Source of the DNA: Planctomycetota bacterium | Lineage (GTDB): Bacteria > Planctomycetota > Planctomycetia > Planctomycetales > Planctomycetaceae | DNA: 43,815 bases | Assembly (NCBI GenBank): GCA_017859815.1 | Contig: JAFMMM010000010.1 | Span: forward strand, 1 to 43,815 | Reading direction: 5' to 3' | Shown: piece by piece, positions 18,801 to 27,019 of the stretch | Layout: every line of letters starts with the position of its first letter | Numbering within the stretch: the stretch's first letter is position 1 | The notes under the pieces: generated by a model | Database searches by the model: none | What the model was told of the DNA's origin: nothing | The model's input: the letters and a program-made list of their open reading frames with translations, nothing else | Translations under genes and position numbers: made by a program

Positions 18801-19777
18801 GCATACTGACTCAGGAGTGCAGCTTCCTGTGGCGTCAGCACAGCAATTCCATGCGTCTCTCCATTGTGGAGGATCTGCATGATGTTCGTTTTGCTGAAGA
18901 TGTGAAGATGTTCATCGAGAAGTATGGCGAGGAACTGTTTCATGCCCGCATGCTGACTCTCGGAAACGCTCGCGCGATTCTGCATCACGGGGTTGAGGCG
19001 TTGTTTCGCGAGCTGGATGAAACCGTACGTCCAATTCAGCAGGTTCGAATTCTGGACGATATCGAAGACGAACTGCTGGATGTGGAAGTTGCCGCGGAGT
19101 TGATTGAATTTGTGCTGGAATGTGTTGTTGACAATTTCGATCGATTTTTGGAGTACAACACAACGACGACTTATTCAGACTACGGAAGTCGTCTGTACTG
19201 CCTGCTGGACTTCCTGCGTGTCGAGTCGCTTTATGATCGCTTCGAGTGGACCTGGATTCCGTGGCAGGTGACTCAGGATACTCTGGAACAGTCGGGACGT
19301 TCTGAACTTGCGGTTCAAATTACCGAATACGTGCGGGATCAGACGTGCGACCGTGCTCAGGATCTGGTTGACGAATTGACGCAGCTGGAAAAGAAGTATG
19401 GTGTGCAGTTACCGGCACTGCATGATCGTGTGCATGAACGCGTTTTGGGGGCGATGACGCAGAACCGACTTGCATCGCTGGTCTACCGCTCCTGTCCGGA
19501 AGCCGACGGCCAGACAAAAGAGGGGGCGGCTGCCAGTTTCAACGCCCTGCGGCAGGAGCTCAGGGAGTTTATGCAGCAGCGCAACGGATCCGGGATCGAG
19601 CCCCCCGACTGGATGCAGCGGCTGGCTGCAGAAGTCGAACGGGCCCGGGAGGTCCGACTTGCCGGCCTGACAGAATCGCTTTCCGAGGGCGAATTCACGC
19701 AACTCACCGGCGAGGAGATCGATAATCAGCTGGAACAGATTCAGGACGACAACGGCGATCTTCGCCGCCCCATTTAA
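15806..19777 (+). CDS. Very large uncharacterised, mostly helical protein
   Basis: This is a 1323-residue soluble protein that I do not recognise. There is no signal peptide or clear membrane segment. The N-terminal 660 residues are helix-rich, with conserved-looking stretches such as RTNYIFGEWDPDEISSKGYY. Residues of about 665-742 are strongly acidic and probably disordered (for example DVDLEHLFDDQQDGQDSLYE). The C-terminal half is again helical, with LEYNTTTTYSDYGSRLYCLL and a charged tail. No Walker, zinc-finger, HD or protease motif is evident. The GTG at 15806 has GGAA upstream. A frame nearly 4 kb long with codon use like its neighbours means it is a real gene. It lies 167 bp downstream of rny on the same strand, so a link to RNA turnover is possible but untested. 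A scaffold or HEAT-like solenoid is my best structural guess. Confidence 0.85.
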   Translation: MAADQRTLFEDSDESGDSKELARDLLGYLNFSDGTPGARFRSCLNQLWLDGTVSSGPQELRDTLLTMLQGLRRAGDAAFVSAESAEQAVRITLDGIFPAYREWHSDLLGHLSDAELFSPFLVAKMFEAVLAERATAGDGTDSSQLTAGVLLRLNQFVGYRPVAVLENGRQSEVYAHERFCALPVYLAGVGVASGPWHELISLTIGFLERLPEELLLGSSFEFERMQELVVDSRAHDHVHPVYKRTNYIFGEWDPDEISSKGYYSRFVIRRLILDALLDWVRKGGSRGREERLHDASAVLSGTILMASAISGSGPDTHASGVTLTTLLPQVARQRDHFYSRILEQTAGDRRRRLQRQASRTRQPFGHVRHELNMFLARFGAEQVQHRHLSWMYARMGYDDASREEASTIPCLAARIESEIFARLVICRREIREGNPEHAADLIDEVMGLLDRGIETGGLVDPWNILGFQGMFPLFTSREDAIPDARAELLIEIVGQVFDICSLTMSEAAVQGKLQLQKRVCQAYSRLAERWDAYATTTVNDLTPVEGVKSVEAAGLVARMLSLWREAGESAGDISFWREHVTDLHAVNSFSQVVSALLDRNDLVAAMGLLMQWLSQAEVVPLESGSHSIHRQLHRLMAGLCEQSDVQTAWTGLRRLFAFAEANAGSYWEVPPLTESSAESGDANGRRGENDVDLEHLFDDQQDGQDSLYEAAWDDVTYRDSTDDGNASDTLDEGTTPGNTEFEILYRRIEPRLKFLHTLGSLWGIAALWVSRQQSLDTSDDGCGAVLKEWLASIRGRLQGLAELVREVRDHQIDVTASGVEGNIEYDVQLQFRFLLMQNALSTTVEFLMAERLIAAVIAEPPSTVKPAETLDSHISSMLTSLFARDSAVARRCFPDFCKELRKRPLLYIPFENGGQPVSILQARTIQAVLRVLLSQFPRQGMLLETHQLLQLTLVVERTMRPAGQAVTEFDRLFRIGLSNSVEAVVHSGGSDDVIFEQLRILTQECSFLWRQHSNSMRLSIVEDLHDVRFAEDVKMFIEKYGEELFHARMLTLGNARAILHHGVEALFRELDETVRPIQQVRILDDIEDELLDVEVAAELIEFVLECVVDNFDRFLEYNTTTTYSDYGSRLYCLLDFLRVESLYDRFEWTWIPWQVTQDTLEQSGRSELAVQITEYVRDQTCDRAQDLVDELTQLEKKYGVQLPALHDRVHERVLGAMTQNRLASLVYRSCPEADGQTKEGAAASFNALRQELREFMQQRNGSGIEPPDWMQRLAAEVERAREVRLAGLTESLSEGEFTQLTGEEIDNQLEQIQDDNGDLRRPI

Positions 19778-19795
19778 GCGACAACGGCATCACGC

Positions 19796-22732
19796 TCAGG
19801 GGCCCAGCATCATCCAGTGCATCAAGTCACGGACTTCTTCGCGAGACAGTTTATCCAGCAGCCCCTCCGGCATCAGGGACAGGCCGGTATCGCGGCTGTC
19901 TTCGATATTCTCCCGCGCGATCGTGACGACATCGCGATCCGTCTGCACGACCACAGACTGATCGGTCGAACTGACAACAGCTCCGGTGACAATTCTTCCG
20001 TCGGTCAGAGCAATCACCGAAGTTGTGTATTGCCGCGGCACGACAGCACTCGGGTCGACAATATTGATCAGCAGATAATCGAGGTTTGTCCTGTTTGCTC
20101 CTGTCAGGTCAGGCGCAATCTGTTTGCCGTCGCCAAAGAGTCGATGGCAGGAAGCACATGACTTGCGAAATATCTCTGCACCGTGCTGTGGATCACCGGC
20201 GGCTACCGTTTCCGGAGTCAGGAATTCCTTCCATTGCTCAATAGCTGCAACACGCGCTTCCGGCGTGGCTTTGATAATTCCCCAGTGCTGTTCAATGATC
20301 TGACGAAAGGAATCTTCTTCAAATGCCAGTAATTGACGGACTTGTCCTGCGGTCAGTTCTGCCGCGTTCAGCCGTCCCTCCGCAACAGCTTTGAGGAGCT
20401 GCTCGGCCCATTCCCGGCGACTGGAAAGTGTGTCGATGGCCAGTCCCCGATTTCCGTAGCGGAATCCGCCCAACCTGCCCAGCAGTGCCGGCGCGATGGA
20501 CTTATCATCGAATGCTGACAGAGCGATGATGGCTGTGTCGGTGGTGATTTTGTCAGAAAGCAGTCGAATCAGCAGTTCGACCGATTCGGTGTCGCGTGAC
20601 TGTGCCAGAGTACGAACAGCCTGCTGGCGTGACAGCGGATCCGCTGCTGCATCGGCCGCCAGAAGTCTTACATCTGCCAGAGCAGCACCGCTGCCGAAGA
20701 GAACCGCGAGCGCGTCGGTTTCCACCTGCAGCGAACGATCAGCGGACTTCCGCAGTGCTGTTTCGGCGGTTTTCCATTCCGCCGGCGGATCCAGCCGAGC
20801 AAAGCCGGCCAGTCCGCTGCGAAATGCCTGCAGAAGTCTGGTGGATGCCTTCGGATCTGCAGCAGCAAGGCTGCCAATCCAGGCAAGAGCCTGTCCGGCC
20901 AGTTGCGGATCTGCAGTGACTTCATGCGCCATCCGTCTGGCAGCAAATCCCTGCAGTGTTTCACTGTCACCCAGCAGCGGCAGCAGATTCTGAGAGATTG
21001 TGACGGGTTCAATTCCGTACCAGGTCATCAGCGTCAGTTGCTTTTCAGCAGTGATTGTGTGCAGGTTTCCGGTGTGGCTGAGAATGGCGTGGGTAAGTTC
21101 GGCCCGATGAGGTGGTTCCATTTTTTGCAGGACAGACACTAATGCCAGCAGGACGCTGCCTGGTTGATCCTGCTGCGCGAGTTTGATGAGTCGGTCCACG
21201 TGCTGTGTGCGCAGGTCTGCTTCAGCTGCCGCAAGGTGGATGGCTGCAGCCAGAGTGAGGGGATTTGCTGAATCGAGACCCGCCGTCAGGACTGCATTCG
21301 ACAGACCGCCTGCCGCTTCAATCCGTCCCAGATCGTGCACGGTCAATTGTGCCGCATCGACGGCTGCAGAAGCGGCCTCACCGGCCTCCTGTTGCCAGCG
21401 AATGGATCGTCGTGAAAACCAGCCGTTGTCGCCAAAGTCACCCGACCTGCGGATGGCAGCGATATCCGGCTGAACGGGCTGCCCATACGTAATTCTGTAA
21501 ATCCTGCCGCTGGTCCGATGGATCCCATCGTGATCGTGGCATTCTCCATTGTCGCTCCAGTCGGAAACATAGATGGCACCTTCCGGACCCTGTTTCAGGT
21601 CGACGCCTCGAAACCAGGGTGTTCGAACCAGCATGAAGTCCGGTTCCCGTTTGCCGACGTATCCACTGCCACTGCGATCGAGTCGGTTCACGTTCACGCG
21701 ACGACCGTGAGTGTTGCACATGAAAATCATGTCCCGATATGCAGACGGGAAATTATCGCCGTGATAGATCAGTCCACCAACGTGCGAGTGGCCTCCGCCC
21801 AGATCATTGGCTTTCCCGTCGCGACTGTCAGTCCAGCGCAGGTTGTTATCCCAGTGGTAATGATCTGCGGTCATTTCCATCAGTTCGTACGCGTGCGGAT
21901 TGAAGTCGCGACCGTACATTCGCTGGTAGTGAGCTCCTGGAATGACATGCCAGAGATGTCCCTGAACATTGTTGGTCATGAAGAATTGATTGTCCCTGTT
22001 GTAATCCAGTCCCCACGGATTCGTGGTGCCATTGCAGACGACCTCAACGACGTGTCGAGTGGGGTGGAATCGCCAGATCCCGCAATTCATAAACACTCGC
22101 TCTTCACGTGGTGTGCCAGGCCGTCCGGGATACGAGGTGTCGACGATGCCGTGGCGACCGTACAGCCAGCCGTCGGGTCCCCACATCAAGCCGCTCACAA
22201 AGTTGTGGCCACAATTCTTGCTCCAGCCATCCAGCATGACGACCGGTTCGCTGTCGGGCACATCATCTCCATTGCGGTCGGGGATAAATGACAGAGTTCC
22301 ATCGTTCAGAATCCAAACGCCGCCAAATCCCCACGTCAGGCTGGTGAGCATGAATCCCTGATCCCAGAAGACCTTGCGGGTGTCATGCCGGCCGTCACCA
22401 TCCGTATCTGCGAGAATGACAATTCGGTCACGCAGTTTTGTCTCATACGGGCCGCCACTGTAGGTGTAGTTTTCAGCAACCCACAGGCGTCCGCGATCAT
22501 CGAACTCCATGTTGATGGGCTGCCGGACTTCCGGTTCTGAGGCAAACAGTGTGACCTGAAAACCATCAGGCACATCGATCAGGTCCACCATTTCTTCCGG
22601 TGCGGGTGGATGCGAGTCGGGCGGGTCCGTGTTAAATGCTGCGGGGAATTCGTCTGCAGACAGCGAACTCAGGGGCAGGGGCACTGCAAGCAGCAGAGCG
22701 AACAGCAGTCGAGTGCGGAGCGATGTGAGCAT
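19796..22732 (-). CDS. PVC-type haem-binding CxxCH protein with propeller dehydrogenase-like domain
   Basis: This 978-residue exported protein is typical of planctomycetes and Verrucomicrobia. The ATG at the complement of 22730-22732 has AGGA upstream and starts a Sec signal (RTRLLFALLLAVPLPLSSLS). A sugar-dehydrogenase-like beta-propeller follows (LIDVPDGFQVTLFASEPEVR, MEFDDRGRLWVAENYTYSGG), matching the membrane-bound dehydrogenase domain family TIGR02604. Residues of about 480-830 are helical repeats of HEAT type. The C-terminal cytochrome c-like domain (TIGR02603 type) has CASCH at 859-863 for covalent haem binding, with a later Met (SLMPEGL) as a possible axial ligand. The frame extends 34 residues upstream to 22834, but that part would hide the signal. 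Such proteins are thought to oxidise carbohydrates or alcohols; the substrate is unknown. Confidence 0.92.
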   Translation of the reverse strand: MLTSLRTRLLFALLLAVPLPLSSLSADEFPAAFNTDPPDSHPPAPEEMVDLIDVPDGFQVTLFASEPEVRQPINMEFDDRGRLWVAENYTYSGGPYETKLRDRIVILADTDGDGRHDTRKVFWDQGFMLTSLTWGFGGVWILNDGTLSFIPDRNGDDVPDSEPVVMLDGWSKNCGHNFVSGLMWGPDGWLYGRHGIVDTSYPGRPGTPREERVFMNCGIWRFHPTRHVVEVVCNGTTNPWGLDYNRDNQFFMTNNVQGHLWHVIPGAHYQRMYGRDFNPHAYELMEMTADHYHWDNNLRWTDSRDGKANDLGGGHSHVGGLIYHGDNFPSAYRDMIFMCNTHGRRVNVNRLDRSGSGYVGKREPDFMLVRTPWFRGVDLKQGPEGAIYVSDWSDNGECHDHDGIHRTSGRIYRITYGQPVQPDIAAIRRSGDFGDNGWFSRRSIRWQQEAGEAASAAVDAAQLTVHDLGRIEAAGGLSNAVLTAGLDSANPLTLAAAIHLAAAEADLRTQHVDRLIKLAQQDQPGSVLLALVSVLQKMEPPHRAELTHAILSHTGNLHTITAEKQLTLMTWYGIEPVTISQNLLPLLGDSETLQGFAARRMAHEVTADPQLAGQALAWIGSLAAADPKASTRLLQAFRSGLAGFARLDPPAEWKTAETALRKSADRSLQVETDALAVLFGSGAALADVRLLAADAAADPLSRQQAVRTLAQSRDTESVELLIRLLSDKITTDTAIIALSAFDDKSIAPALLGRLGGFRYGNRGLAIDTLSSRREWAEQLLKAVAEGRLNAAELTAGQVRQLLAFEEDSFRQIIEQHWGIIKATPEARVAAIEQWKEFLTPETVAAGDPQHGAEIFRKSCASCHRLFGDGKQIAPDLTGANRTNLDYLLINIVDPSAVVPRQYTTSVIALTDGRIVTGAVVSSTDQSVVVQTDRDVVTIARENIEDSRDTGLSLMPEGLLDKLSREEVRDLMHWMMLGP

Positions 22733-22927
22733 GGAACGAAATCCTGAAAGACTGTGAACGAATCTGCAAAAGTTTGACGCGGGCAGCCGCAGTCGACAAG
22801 TCTGGCGGAAGTTTCGAACGCAGGCAGTGCACACAAGTGCAGGCCTGGTTGCGCAGCCGTCATGACGCAGCGTGTCAGCAGGAGGCGGGTCGCTGGTGCT
22901 CCGGAGTATGTCAGTGGTGACGGGCTC

Positions 22928-24115
22928 CTATGGCCTGATAGCGGCGGTGGCGATTGTTCCCGTCCGTCCAATCAGTGCATTGACGGAGCCTTTGCCGTCG
23001 GGGTGTACTCGATTGCTGAGGAAGATCACATACAGATTGTCTGCGGGATCAATCCAGATCCCTGTACCGGTGAATCCCCCGTGTCCAAAGGCCTGTTCAG
23101 ACATCAGGTCTCCGCGATTTGAGGAATATGGGGACAGCGAGTCCCAGCCGGGAGTGCGACGACCGCGGGGAATTTCGAGTCCGGTGGTGAAGACCCTGAA
23201 TGAATCCGGCGACAGAATTCTCTGCCCGTCAAGCGCTCCGTGATTCAGCATCATCGTGGCATACGCCGCGAGGTCGTCAGCCGTGGAAAACAAACCAGCG
23301 TGCCCGGCGATTCCCTCCAGGGCCCAGGCTCTGGGGTCATGAACCTGTCCCTGCATCCACTGACCGTCGCGTTGCTGTGTGACCGCTGCCCGAGCAGCAA
23401 GTTCCGGGGACGGCTGATAACCAGTTTCCTGCAGGTTAAGCGGGTGACAGATGTTCTGCGTCACAAACACGCTCAGGGTGTCCCCGGTGATACGTTCCAC
23501 AATCCGACCGAGAACCAGAAAACCGACATCGCTGTACATGAATTTCTCCCCCGGCGGGGCAGACAATTTCAGTTCGGCAATTTTTCGGAAGCTGTCATCC
23601 CGCGAACCTGTGTAGTCCTTGAGTGAATTGTCCGGAATCAGACCGGAAGTGTGGGTCAGCAGTTGTCTGATGGTGATGCGTTCTTTCCCGTTCACGCCAA
23701 ATTCCGGCCAGTATTCGGCCGCCTTGGCATCGAGAGAGATCAGTCCGCGATCCCGGAGAATCATAACGCTGGTGCCGGTCGCAATTGGTTTTGTGAGAGA
23801 TGCCAGGTCGAACAGTGTGTCCGGTGTCATTGGAACGTTCGCAGGCACTTTCTGTTTCAGGCCGAAAGCTCTGCGATAGACAATCCCTTCCCGTCGCCCG
23901 ATCAGCACGACGCACCCGGGCATTTTTTCCTGTCGAATCCCGTCTTCGATGATGCGATCAATCTGCTGCAGTCGAGACAGATCCATTCCCGCCTGAGCTG
24001 CGCTGATCAGGGGTGTCTTCCGTGACTGCAACGGAGGCTGAGCCTGACAGAATATGGCCGCGCAGTGGAACAGAATCAGAACGAACAGAACTGTGCGATT
24101 GCGGAGCAGTGTCAT
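22928..24115 (-). CDS. Class C beta-lactamase-like serine hydrolase
   Basis: This is a 395-residue exported serine hydrolase. The ATG at the complement of 24113-24115 starts a Sec signal peptide (LLRNRTVLFVLILFHCAAIF). The SxxK catalytic motif is at Ser106-Lys109 in LFDLASLTKP. A Tyr-Ser pair in KFMYSDVGFLVLGRI provides the YxN-like element, with Asp in place of Asn. The third motif is HGGFTGTGIWID near the C-terminus. These are hallmarks of the beta-lactamase/DD-peptidase/EstB family (PF00144). Members hydrolyse esters, D-amino peptides or cell-wall-derived substrates, so real beta-lactam resistance should not be assumed. It sits between the PVC cytochrome and DUF1501 genes on the same strand. 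Confidence 0.92.
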   Translation of the reverse strand: MTLLRNRTVLFVLILFHCAAIFCQAQPPLQSRKTPLISAAQAGMDLSRLQQIDRIIEDGIRQEKMPGCVVLIGRREGIVYRRAFGLKQKVPANVPMTPDTLFDLASLTKPIATGTSVMILRDRGLISLDAKAAEYWPEFGVNGKERITIRQLLTHTSGLIPDNSLKDYTGSRDDSFRKIAELKLSAPPGEKFMYSDVGFLVLGRIVERITGDTLSVFVTQNICHPLNLQETGYQPSPELAARAAVTQQRDGQWMQGQVHDPRAWALEGIAGHAGLFSTADDLAAYATMMLNHGALDGQRILSPDSFRVFTTGLEIPRGRRTPGWDSLSPYSSNRGDLMSEQAFGHGGFTGTGIWIDPADNLYVIFLSNRVHPDGKGSVNALIGRTGTIATAAIRP

Positions 24116-24215
24116 GTGGCTTGACCGAGGCGTGGGAAGAGGAGGAATTCTGAGAGGCAGACAATTGGCCTTCGGACTGTCTGTGCAGCCCTGGCCGACG
24201 CCGGCGATCGCCGGA

Positions 24216-25592
24216 TCAGGTTTGCTGTCCCGTGAACAGGGGTTCGATGACCTCACCGTTGATCAGATGATTCGGTCGCTGCAGTGGATCCGTAACGACG
24301 GCATCTGAGGGAATTCCAAGGGCGTGGAAAATCGTGCTGCCAACATCTGCAGGACTCCAGGAGCGAGTGGTTGGCCACGCGGCCGTAGCATCCGTTGCAC
24401 CGATGACCTGCCCACCACGGACACCCGCGCCTGCGAACAGCCCGGAGTAAGCATGGGCCCAGTGATCCCGCCCTGGAACAGTCTGTCCGGGCAGGGTGGA
24501 AACCCGAGGCGTCCGCCCGAATTCTCCCATGACGATGACAAGGGTCTGGTCCAGCAGTCCGCTTGCCTTCAGGTCCCGCATGAGTGCATCAAGACCGGTG
24601 TCCAGCCACGGCAGCAGAGTGTTCTTCAGACGTCCCCAGTTATCCACATGGGTGTCCCATGTCTGTACAATTCCCATGGTGGCCTGCACCACCGGTACAC
24701 CGGATTCAATCAGTCGCCGAGCCAGCAGCAGGGACTGTCCAAACTTGTTACGACCGTAACGATCCCGGTCCTCGGGTGACTCCTGATCAATTTGGAATGC
24801 ATCGGCAACACGAGCAGATGTGAGCAGGGAGAAGGCCACATCCTGGTGATCACTGAATGCCTGAAACTCGGCAGAGTTCTGCGCACGACGTTGTCTGCCT
24901 TCCAGGGCATCCAGCAGCGTGCGTCGACCAACCAGACGATGCCCCGACACGTCTCCCGGAAGAGTCAGTGAGTCCACCTGAAAGCCCGGATCATTGGGGT
25001 CATGATTGATCTGCCACGGATCGTGCTTCGCCCCAAGAAATCCCGCATGCTGCCCCGGCCATGTCAGTGGGCCTTCGATCATGTAGTTTGGCAGCGAAAC
25101 TCCGGTTGGGATGCCGGTCTCACCGGGTCTCACAAAATCCACGGCAGATGCGAAGTTGGGGAAATCGTTGCGAGACTCAACACGGTCGAGATCGCTGCCT
25201 CCTCGCGGAATGGGAGTTGGGCGACCAGTCAGTGCGATATGAGTTGCCAGCAGGTGATTGTGTTCGCGGTGTGCCATTGACCGCAGGATTGTCCACTGAT
25301 CCAGACCGGCGGCCAGGCGTGGAAGATGTTCCGTGACCGATACCGACGGGACTGTGGTTGAGACGGCTTGAAACTCTCCACGGACCTCAGCCGGTGCTGC
25401 AGGTTTCGGGTCCAGCATATCCAACTGACTTGGACCACCGCTGAGCATCACAATCAGCACAGATTTCGCACGTGCATTGGTTGCAGTTTCGGTGCTGCCT
25501 GTCCCTGTTCCAGGCAGGGCCATTCCGGTCACGCCGGCGGCTCCCACCTGCAGGAGTTGACGTCGACTGGTCAGGAACTGAGGTTCCAGCAT
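24216..25592 (-). CDS. DUF1501 protein with twin-arginine signal
   Basis: This is a 458-residue protein of the DUF1501 family, which is abundant in planctomycetes and related to the alkaline phosphatase/sulfatase superfamily. The N-terminus MLEPQFLTSRRQLLQVGAAG carries an Arg-Arg pair at 10-11 followed by a hydrophobic stretch, which points to Tat export. Family landmarks include SVLIVMLSGGPSQLDMLDPK, IVMGEFGRTPRVS and GRDHWAHAYSGLFAGAGVRG. The ATG at the complement of 25590-25592 follows CGGAG. A longer frame to 25829 would bury the Tat signal. DUF1501 genes commonly partner with DUF1553/PVC cytochrome genes, and here a PVC cytochrome gene lies about 1.5 kb downstream. The biochemical activity is unknown. 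Confidence 0.93.
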   Translation of the reverse strand: MLEPQFLTSRRQLLQVGAAGVTGMALPGTGTGSTETATNARAKSVLIVMLSGGPSQLDMLDPKPAAPAEVRGEFQAVSTTVPSVSVTEHLPRLAAGLDQWTILRSMAHREHNHLLATHIALTGRPTPIPRGGSDLDRVESRNDFPNFASAVDFVRPGETGIPTGVSLPNYMIEGPLTWPGQHAGFLGAKHDPWQINHDPNDPGFQVDSLTLPGDVSGHRLVGRRTLLDALEGRQRRAQNSAEFQAFSDHQDVAFSLLTSARVADAFQIDQESPEDRDRYGRNKFGQSLLLARRLIESGVPVVQATMGIVQTWDTHVDNWGRLKNTLLPWLDTGLDALMRDLKASGLLDQTLVIVMGEFGRTPRVSTLPGQTVPGRDHWAHAYSGLFAGAGVRGGQVIGATDATAAWPTTRSWSPADVGSTIFHALGIPSDAVVTDPLQRPNHLINGEVIEPLFTGQQT

Positions 25593-25661
25593 CGCAATGC
25601 TCCGGAGTTGTTCAGTGAGAGATGATTGGCAACACCGTTTTCTACTGCGGTGGTGGATTGA

Positions 25662-25691
25662 ATTATGTCCGTGAATGCCCACGATTCGCAA
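25662..25691 (-). promoter_or_regulatory. Candidate sigma70-like promoter of the DUF1501 gene
   Basis: On the minus strand TTGCGA (complement of 25686-25691) is followed after 18 bp by CATAAT (complement of 25662-25667). The -10 matches five of six consensus bases and the -35 four of six. It lies about 70 bp before the DUF1501 start, inside the 208-bp region divergent from the FG-GAP gene. Pattern match only. Confidence 0.33.
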
Positions 25692-25800
25692 CTGCAAACG
25701 ATCAGGTTGAGTTGTGCCGGAACGGTCGAGCGTCGAGAATTCCACGTGTCGACCCGGAAATAGTCCGGTAGCAGGAACGACTTCCACGGGGAATCCGCAA

Positions 25801-27018
25801 ATGAAAACACCAACAGTGATCCAACTCATGGCCTGCCAGGTCTTCTTCGGCAGCTTGTCTGTTCAACCACCGACAGCGTGTGGCGGTGAAAAGATCGCGT
25901 GGAAAAAACATGACATTAATGCCGATTCGCCCTACGAAGGTGGCGGAGCAGCTGACTTCAATAATGACGGGCGAATCGACATTTTCAGTGGCGATTCGTG
26001 GTACGAAGCCCCTGACTGGACAAGGCATCGGGTTCGGGATGTTCCTGCCAGCCGCAACCCGCATTATCACGAGGATTTTGCTGACAGTCCGCTGGATGTC
26101 AACGGCGACGGATTCACTGATATTGTGACGTGTAACTACTTCGGCCGCCGTATCGGCTGGGTCGAGAACCCAGGAGGAGATGCCACTCAGCCGTGGGTTG
26201 AACATGAGGTTGACCTGCCGGGAAGTATGGAAACCGGAGTGCTGGTGGATTTGACCGGTGACGGCGTGCCCGAATTTCTCCCCAACACTCCCGGCGTGGT
26301 GCTGTGGTACTCACTTGAAACTCAACAGCCTGTGACATGGAAGCGACATGAATGCGGGTCACAGGGAGCCGGTCACGGCGTCGGCAGCGGCGACATCAAC
26401 AGCGATGGCAGGCTGGATATTCTGACACCGAATGGGTGGTATGAGCAGCCGGCAGACAGCGATGCACCCTGGGTTTTTCATGGAGAATTCTCACTTGGGT
26501 CCGCTGGAATTCAGATCCTTGGTCATGACGTGGATGGTGATCAGCTGACAGATGTGATTTGGGGGTCCGGACATGGGTTTGGTTTGTTCTGGCTGCAGCA
26601 GGGCAGAGCTGCCGATGGCAGCCGCACGTGGAAGAAACACTTAATCGACGACACGTTCTCTCAGGTACACACACTGTTGCTCGCGGGATTAAGCGGACGT
26701 CAACAGCCGGAATTGGTGACAGGAAAACGGGTGTACGCGCATGAAAGTGAACCCGGAGCAACTGACGCTCCCGTCGTCTACAGCTACCGCTGGAACCCGG
26801 GGGTTGGAAACTGGGTGAGAGAGACCGTATTTCGCGGAGATCCGGCGGTGAACGCACCAGCAACAGCGGCGGATCGTGCTGCTCTGAAGGATTTTCCGCG
26901 GGGTTCCGCGGGCACAGGGCTGCAGATGTCAGCCATTGATATTGATGGCGATGGTGATCTCGATCTCGTCTGTCCAGGCAAGTCAGGCCTGTATCTGTTC
27001 GAAAACCTCAGACTGTGA
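25801..27018 (+). CDS. Exported FG-GAP/VCBS-repeat protein
   Basis: This is a 405-residue protein with several calcium-binding-like repeats of FG-GAP/VCBS type (PF13517). Examples are ADFNNDGRIDIFSGDSWYEA, DVNGDGFTDIVTCNYFG, DINSDGRLDILTPNGWYE, DVDGDQLTDVIWGSGHG and DIDGDGDLDLVCPGKSG. Together they predict a beta-propeller. The short N-terminus MKTPTVIQLMACQVFFGSLS is a likely signal sequence. The ATG at 25801 follows GGGGAA; an upstream frame to 25714 adds 29 unsupported residues. It is divergent from the DUF1501 gene across 208 bp and ends 1 bp before the convergent flavoprotein stop. Proteins of this kind are usually exported and bind surfaces or carbohydrates. No catalytic motif is seen. 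Confidence 0.9.
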   Translation: MKTPTVIQLMACQVFFGSLSVQPPTACGGEKIAWKKHDINADSPYEGGGAADFNNDGRIDIFSGDSWYEAPDWTRHRVRDVPASRNPHYHEDFADSPLDVNGDGFTDIVTCNYFGRRIGWVENPGGDATQPWVEHEVDLPGSMETGVLVDLTGDGVPEFLPNTPGVVLWYSLETQQPVTWKRHECGSQGAGHGVGSGDINSDGRLDILTPNGWYEQPADSDAPWVFHGEFSLGSAGIQILGHDVDGDQLTDVIWGSGHGFGLFWLQQGRAADGSRTWKKHLIDDTFSQVHTLLLAGLSGRQQPELVTGKRVYAHESEPGATDAPVVYSYRWNPGVGNWVRETVFRGDPAVNAPATAADRAALKDFPRGSAGTGLQMSAIDIDGDGDLDLVCPGKSGLYLFENLRL

Positions 27019-27019
27019 A

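Noticed and set aside
22928-24115. Antibiotic-resistance beta-lactamase
   Set aside because: The family includes many esterases and peptidases, the sequence has Asp in the usual Asn position of the YxN motif, and no resistance context is present.
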